A stretch of DNA of 64,000 nucleotides from the NCBI GenBank assembly GCA_039621445.1, contig CP154954.1, positions 5,805,919-5,869,918 on the forward strand, in the 5' to 3' direction. The stretch comes from Euglena gracilis. Taxonomy: Eukaryota > Euglenida > Euglenophyceae > Euglenales. Shown here in pieces: positions 59,669 through 64,000 of this stretch. The position numbers and the translations under genes were made by a program. Numbering within the stretch: position 1 is the stretch's first letter; every line of letters starts with the position of its first letter. The notes beneath the pieces are model-generated. The model did not search any database, had not been told where the DNA came from, and was given only the letters and a program-made list of their open reading frames with translations.

Positions 59669-62241
59669 CTTATTCGCGATTGCGATGGTGCCCTTGAAGT
59701 CTTTCTGAGAAACCCAGTGACCGTCGGTGGTATTCCGTGGTTTTGGGCCTGGGTACGCTCGAGCACCAAGCGTATCCTTTCCGGAATCTTGGCGGAATTC
59801 GCGATTTCTGGTGAAGGTGAATCCTGGTACCGGAAATCCGGTCGCAAACCCTGTTGGGCACCCGTAATACGGGGACTCTCCGGTGTGGGGGTATGTCGCC
59901 CATGCAACATGTGACCCACTCCCGGTGTACGGGTTTGGCTCATTCCATGCACAAGCATGGAATGATGGATTTCTTGGCGGAGACTTGGCGGAATCGCCGT
60001 GTTTTCCGAAAATTCGGTTCCCGTAATGGGAAATTCATCCGAAAACTGGGTTTGGGTTGTGGGCAAGGCCAATGGTGGCACAATTCGCGGACTCGCGGAT
60101 TGTGACACTCGGGACACGGGTTGTGGTGGTGCATGTGCACCTAGAGTCGGGTTATGGAAACGCGACTCTGCAACATTTGGCGCGTCTTCGGCATTGCATA
60201 CTGCCGAATTGCGGTGTGAAACCCGCTGTTGGTTGGACACATTATCCAAACACACAGACAAGTCATGCACAGTTTGCTCCAAGTGCTCAACGAGTTGGAG
60301 TTGACCGCAAATAAGATCAACTCGATCCTCCAAAGCGCGAATACGCTTGCGGTAACGGGAAAAGTCATCCGAGTGCGGAAACCTTTCGGAAATTTCGGTA
60401 ACATCTTGGACAAGGTTCCCGTGAGAATTATCCAATAATTGGAGTTGTCCCATTAATGCTTTTACAGCATTTGAGAGAATCTGCAGTTACCTTGGTTGGT
60501 GTGGTGGTGGGTGGAACCGGTGCAGCGTTATCCGACAACGCGGTTGTGGTACCCACGGGAAAATTTGCGGATTGCAGCTTATCCAAAAACGCGGAAATTC
60601 GCTCATCCAACCTGGTAATTTCACTTTGCGTGGATCGGGCATTCCGATTCACCGATTCCTCAAGCCGTAATAGGCTGTTGCAGAAATCTTGCAATGTTTC
60701 CTGATTGTCAGTGAGCATTTTGTCATAAAATGCCTTGAAATCGGGGTTCTCGGTAATCCAGGAATTGGAACATGCAGGTAGAGACTGCATTTCTGTTTTT
60801 TTAGCAGACACCGATGCATACCGGGTCTGGAGTTCCCCAATAGCAGTTTGAATACCTCTAATGTCCGGAACTCGGTGGGAAAGTGCGGAATAGCTTTGTT
60901 GCAAACCCGCAATGGCCGAGTTAATCCCGCCAATGTCGGATTGCAACTGCAACTGCAGGGAATCCTGCCGTTGTGCTACTTCCGCGACTTTCGCGCTCAG
61001 ATTGGATAATCCAACCTGATTTGCGTCACAATAGCAGGTTTTCTGATCCAAGCGGGACAGTCGCTCCTCCAACTGCCGCACATACGTGTGGGGAGCAAAA
61101 TTCTCGTTGGCTTGTGACTGGAATTGCCGAAATTTTTCTGTTTCATCGCACAATTGCATAATGCGGTGTTGCGATTCATGGAAAGTTGCGGACAATGTGG
61201 TGAAATGGTCCATAGACACAAATCCACCACTGTTTGATGTTGCAGACAAGGAATGTCGTGCATGCAACTGTTGTTGCAAATGCACGAGATTGTTGCAAAT
61301 GAACAGGACTCCATTTTTCCCGATAACTGTTGTAGTGAGTCATGCAAGTGCAGAAACTTGGAATCATTCCGCGTTTCCGCTTCATGCATGCATTCACTAA
61401 TTAGCCGGAAGTTTTGCGGGAGTTGTTGGCATATTTTGTCAAAGGTTTCCCGAAAGCTTGCAAGGTCAATACCCGCACTTTCGAAATTCCTCTGGCAATA
61501 TTTGCCAACTTCTTGCAAATAATTCCAGCAGTATTCCAGCTTGGTGAAGACATGTTTTTGGTTGTCCTCATCAAACTGGAGCACTTTGTTGAGTGCGGTT
61601 GCACAATCTGCAACGCATTGTTGCACATGGTTGAACTGCCTCACAAGGGGGTGATCCCCTGGAAGCTGAGCAACGATATCCTGCACATCCTCAGCAGTGA
61701 GGAGCTCACCAGTGCCCTTCCCATAGCCATCCATGTGTTGGGACGTACCGGAGAATTCCGGTACCACTAGGCGAGTCTCCGGTTGCCAAGGTAGTGCGGG
61801 ATAGCACCCAAGATCGGGTGGTGGTGGCAAAGCTCTGTAAGGGCTTGCCGGTGGAAGAACGGGTGGTGGTTGAAAGAAACACGGGGTTTCTAGCTCACCA
61901 TCACCAGAGAAGCCCGGTGGCTGAATCACCACGGGTCTCTCCGGTGTGTGCAGCTGCACCATTGCCGCAGACAGAGGCGAATACCCCCGTTGTGACAAGG
62001 TGAGTGCGGAAGAGGCCGCATTAGCCTCTGAAGCCAGTGATGTGGAGGGCTCATTGCCGACCACTGTCAATGATGACAAATGTTGCAATCTTGACAATTG
62101 AACCAATTGTGCCTCATCGGCGTGGGAACTGGAAGCACTTTCACATAAAAGCTTCCAATCCCCATTTTCCTGGTCAATGTCTTGCAATGATGCCTGTAAT
62201 AAGGCATAGTTGAATTGATAGTTGGGGCCTGTGCTTTGCAT
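59665..62241 (-). pseudogene. gag: Copy E gag N-terminal half (coiled coil)
   Basis: From ATG 62241 (MQSTGPNYQFNYALL). Open pieces: 62241-60997 (Pro-rich, TRLVVPEFSGTS, FDEDNQKHVFTKLEYCW), 61285-60428 (EERLSRLDQKTCYCD, LQLQLQSDIGGINSAIAGLQ) and 60453-59665 (DDFSRYRKRIRALEDRVDL, Pro-rich). It is joined by frameshifts near 61300 and 60480. Same architecture as C 15952-18650. Confidence 0.87.
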
Positions 62242-62512
62242 CTTTCTGATGACAAAAACAGCAAAAACGCACAAAATTAAACAGTTGTGCTGGCACCAGA
62301 GGGACTGTAACGGGTAATACCACACAGAGGCTTCCGGAGCCTGCTCGTCTGCTTAGACTAGAAGCCGGGAGGTGACGCTGCGACCTTGTAATGACGGTGC
62401 AGGGGCCCTCCGCTGCCAGTCAGCGTAGGATCGAATCAAACTGCAACCAAGTGTAATACCTGGTAGCCTTTTTTTTTCTGTATGGGTTGTATGTGTAGGA
62501 TCGTGACCTCCT

Positions 62513-62521
62513 CTGCTACCA
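62513..62521 (-). other. Primer binding site of copy E
   Basis: TGGTAGCAG next to the 5' LTR, matching initiator tRNA-Met. A mutated second copy (CTGCAACCA on plus, near 62441-62449) lies about 70 bases further in, as in copy B. Confidence 0.8.
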
Positions 62522-62837
62522 CGTGTAAGTCTGATTCCCAATTCCCTTTTCCCAATTCCCAAAAGCCTTCGCTTTCGCCTTGGCGCACCTACTTGGGAAC
62601 TGAAAATCATAGTAACAGAAAATCCCTTTTTCCCACTTCCCAAGAAGCAAAGCACAGAGCAATGCAGGGAGGACGGACTGGATATCCAAGTCCGGTCCGG
62701 AGAAAAGGAAGGACAAAGGGAAAAACAGAATACCACCTGTGGAGAGAGAAGGGGCACCCATTAGGAGATCCTAATAGGATCTGCTTCCATCCTAACTTCC
62801 TCAACGGAAGGGGACAGAAGCATATGCCTGGTACACA
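62522..62837 (-). repeat. 5' LTR of copy E
   Basis: 316 bp, partner of 44636-44952. The inner end reads CGTGTAAGTC where the other LTR has AGTGTACGTC. The outer end GGTACACA abuts CCTCG at 62838-62842. Confidence 0.95.
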
Positions 62838-62842
62838 CCTCG
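62838..62842. repeat. Target-site duplication CCTCG (right) of copy E
   Basis: Second copy of CCTCG 44631-44635. The copy A integrase resumes here. Confidence 0.95.
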
Positions 62843-64000
62843 ACACCGTTGGGTAAAGCGACTTTATAGCGCCGACTTGTACCCAACCGATCAAGGATCT
62901 CACATGGTCCCATCCAGAGGGGGTCCAACTTCGTGGATTGCATGCGAGTTCTACCGTTCCGAACCCACACGCGGTCACCTGGGTTGTATACCGGTGATTT
63001 GTAATCTTGTAAGAATTGTTTTTTTGTTTTTGTAAGTGTATAGCGACTACGTGCTTTTGCACATCCGTGCGCAATGATTCTACTTCAGAGAACAATGTTT
63101 CGCAGCTCACGCTAGAACGAGCGGGTCGTTCTGACTCGATGTCGCCCATGGCTGGGGGGTCTCGTCCGAAGACGATTTTGTACGGTGAGTATTGTAATAT
63201 CAGACGCGGTAAAGTGTTGATATAAACACCAGGGTAGTACTTGTAGCCAGGCATTGTACGATTCGGCCAGTGAAAGTCGTAGCATGTTGACTACAGCTTT
63301 CACTGCCGCTTCAGCGCGACCATTTCCTTTTGGACGATAAATAATAGAAAAATGCTGCTCAGTTCCTAGTAAATCACAAAGAATTGTAAAAAATCGAGCA
63401 GTAATCAAATGGTCTTGATCACTCACGATATCATTCGGTAAACCCAGGAGGCAAATGCATCTTTCTAGAAACGTTTGTGCCAAAACTTGTGCTGTCAACC
63501 ATGCTTTCTGGCATGGAATGGCTACAATGTACCCACTCAGCCGACAGACGACAACAAGAACGTAATCGCAAATTTTGTCATCTGTTCCTTTGCAAGGTTG
63601 AAGTTCCAGAAAATCCATGCAGAGGGAAGTAAAAATGTCATTTGGTACGGGGAAGAAATCCAACGTACCAGGGGGGGGTACCTCTGCCCGGTTTCACAGC
63701 TTGACAAATTTGGCACCGTTGCGAATTTTGTAAACAGCGCTTGTACAATTTTTTTTCGGTCAGGGTTGTACAGTATCTGCGACCCACCAAAGAAAGAAGT
63801 TTGGGGGCCCCAGGGTGACCTTGGTTGTGATAACATAAAAGTTCGTCATCAACCAAGTCACAGGGTATGCAGTATTTATATCCAGTATCATTTCGGAAAA
63901 TCAAACGTAAAGGTGATAAGGTATAATTCTCAACCAATTCACCATTACGTAATCTTTGTACGACATTATTGTATAAATCATCCTTGGAATAATCCCATTC
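62843..64000 (-). pseudogene. pol: Copy A integrase (partial, enters from right edge)
   Basis: From the edge: NGELVENYTLSPLRLIFRN, HHCC finger (YHNQGHPGAPKLL, CQICQAVK), a one-base gain near 63670, DDE segment (CMDFLELQP, IVSDQDHLITARFF, NGRAEAAVKAV), a frameshift near 63240, [49 protein letters not shown]. It breaks at copy E and is completed by the chromodomain at 44386-44630. All three catalytic acids are present. Confidence 0.9.

Larger units (their letters stand above)
44636..62837 (-). mobile_element. Copy E: complete 18.2-kb Ty3/gypsy chromovirus-type element with accessory region
   Basis: LTRs of 317 bp (44636-44952) and 316 bp (62522-62837), a perfect CCTCG duplication, a primer site next to the 5' LTR and a purine tract before the 3' LTR. 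Without element G it is about 16.5 kb. Full gene order as in copy C, all on the minus strand. It is inserted in the integrase of copy A, same orientation. The LTRs differ at about 14 positions plus one indel by hand count, so E is older than C. Confidence 0.95.
39761..64000 (-). mobile_element. Copy A: outer Ty3/gypsy chromovirus-type element, split by copy E
   Basis: Minus strand: integrase from the right edge to 62843, then copy E (44636-62837), then the integrase end and chromodomain (44635-44386), an acceptor-like site and an accessory region to about 39770. It is the most diverged copy; its accessory protein aligns with B, C and E only at conserved cores. Its 3' end is lost at the tandem array. 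Its gag and RT lie beyond the window. Confidence 0.88.

Overview
This window is eukaryotic repeat DNA made almost entirely of large Ty3/gypsy LTR retrotransposons of the chromovirus type (integrase ending in a chromodomain). They are nested in one another and in varied states of decay. The primer sites read TGGTAGCAGA(G), which matches the 3' end of initiator tRNA-Met of animals and many non-plant eukaryotes better than the land-plant form. I cannot name the host. I see no host gene that I can support. The only stretch not assigned to an element is 37290-38608.

Layout. Copy D (minus, 1-6476) runs from the left edge: an open RT-RNase H-integrase frame, then protease and the 3' half of gag. It is fused at about 6476 to copy B (minus, 6477-37289). 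B keeps its 5' LTR (36975-37289), gag, protease, pol and most of a post-pol accessory region, but is split by copy C (plus, 15207-32067, 16.9 kb). C has two 435-bp LTRs and a GTATC target duplication. After 37290-38608 come a 5' fragment F (plus: LTR, primer site, start of gag) and a GC-rich tandem array (about 39340-39760). Copy A (minus) supplies 39761-44635 and 62843-64000. It is split by copy E (minus, 44636-62837, 18.2 kb), which has about 317-bp LTRs and a CCTCG duplication. E is itself interrupted by a small unrelated element G (plus, 47532-49204), with 245-bp LTRs and an ATAC duplication. By my hand count the C LTRs differ at 8 of 435 positions and the E LTRs at about 15 of 317.

Gene plan shared by the copies: LTR; tRNA-Met primer site, in some copies repeated; a very large Gag (about 1,360 codons in C) with a long helical N-terminal half, a capsid-like region and two CCHC knuckles separated by an Arg-Ser-rich segment; a UAG stop followed by an 8-nt spacer and a conserved hairpin; protease; a linker holding an RNase H-like segment; RT, RNase H, integrase and chromodomain; a splice-acceptor-like site; then about 5.4 kb of accessory coding sequence; a 3' untranslated region; a polypurine tract; and the 3' LTR.

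The accessory region is the most unusual part. Copies A, B, C and E keep the same domain order: a DLGV-VPP N-terminal module, Pro-rich linkers, a Lys-Gly tract, a FWELWFWLGYPCQN module with CxxC and HxC, a GGRVLG motif, a second Cys/His-rich module, and an NHPxMNY-IWP C-terminal module. The later modules are missing where copies are truncated. I recognise no known family and see no signal peptide or membrane segment typical of an envelope. Element G appears to be a separate self-priming LTR element carrying a lone RNase H-like ORF. Most coding regions here are broken by stops and frameshifts; D pol is the longest clean frame.
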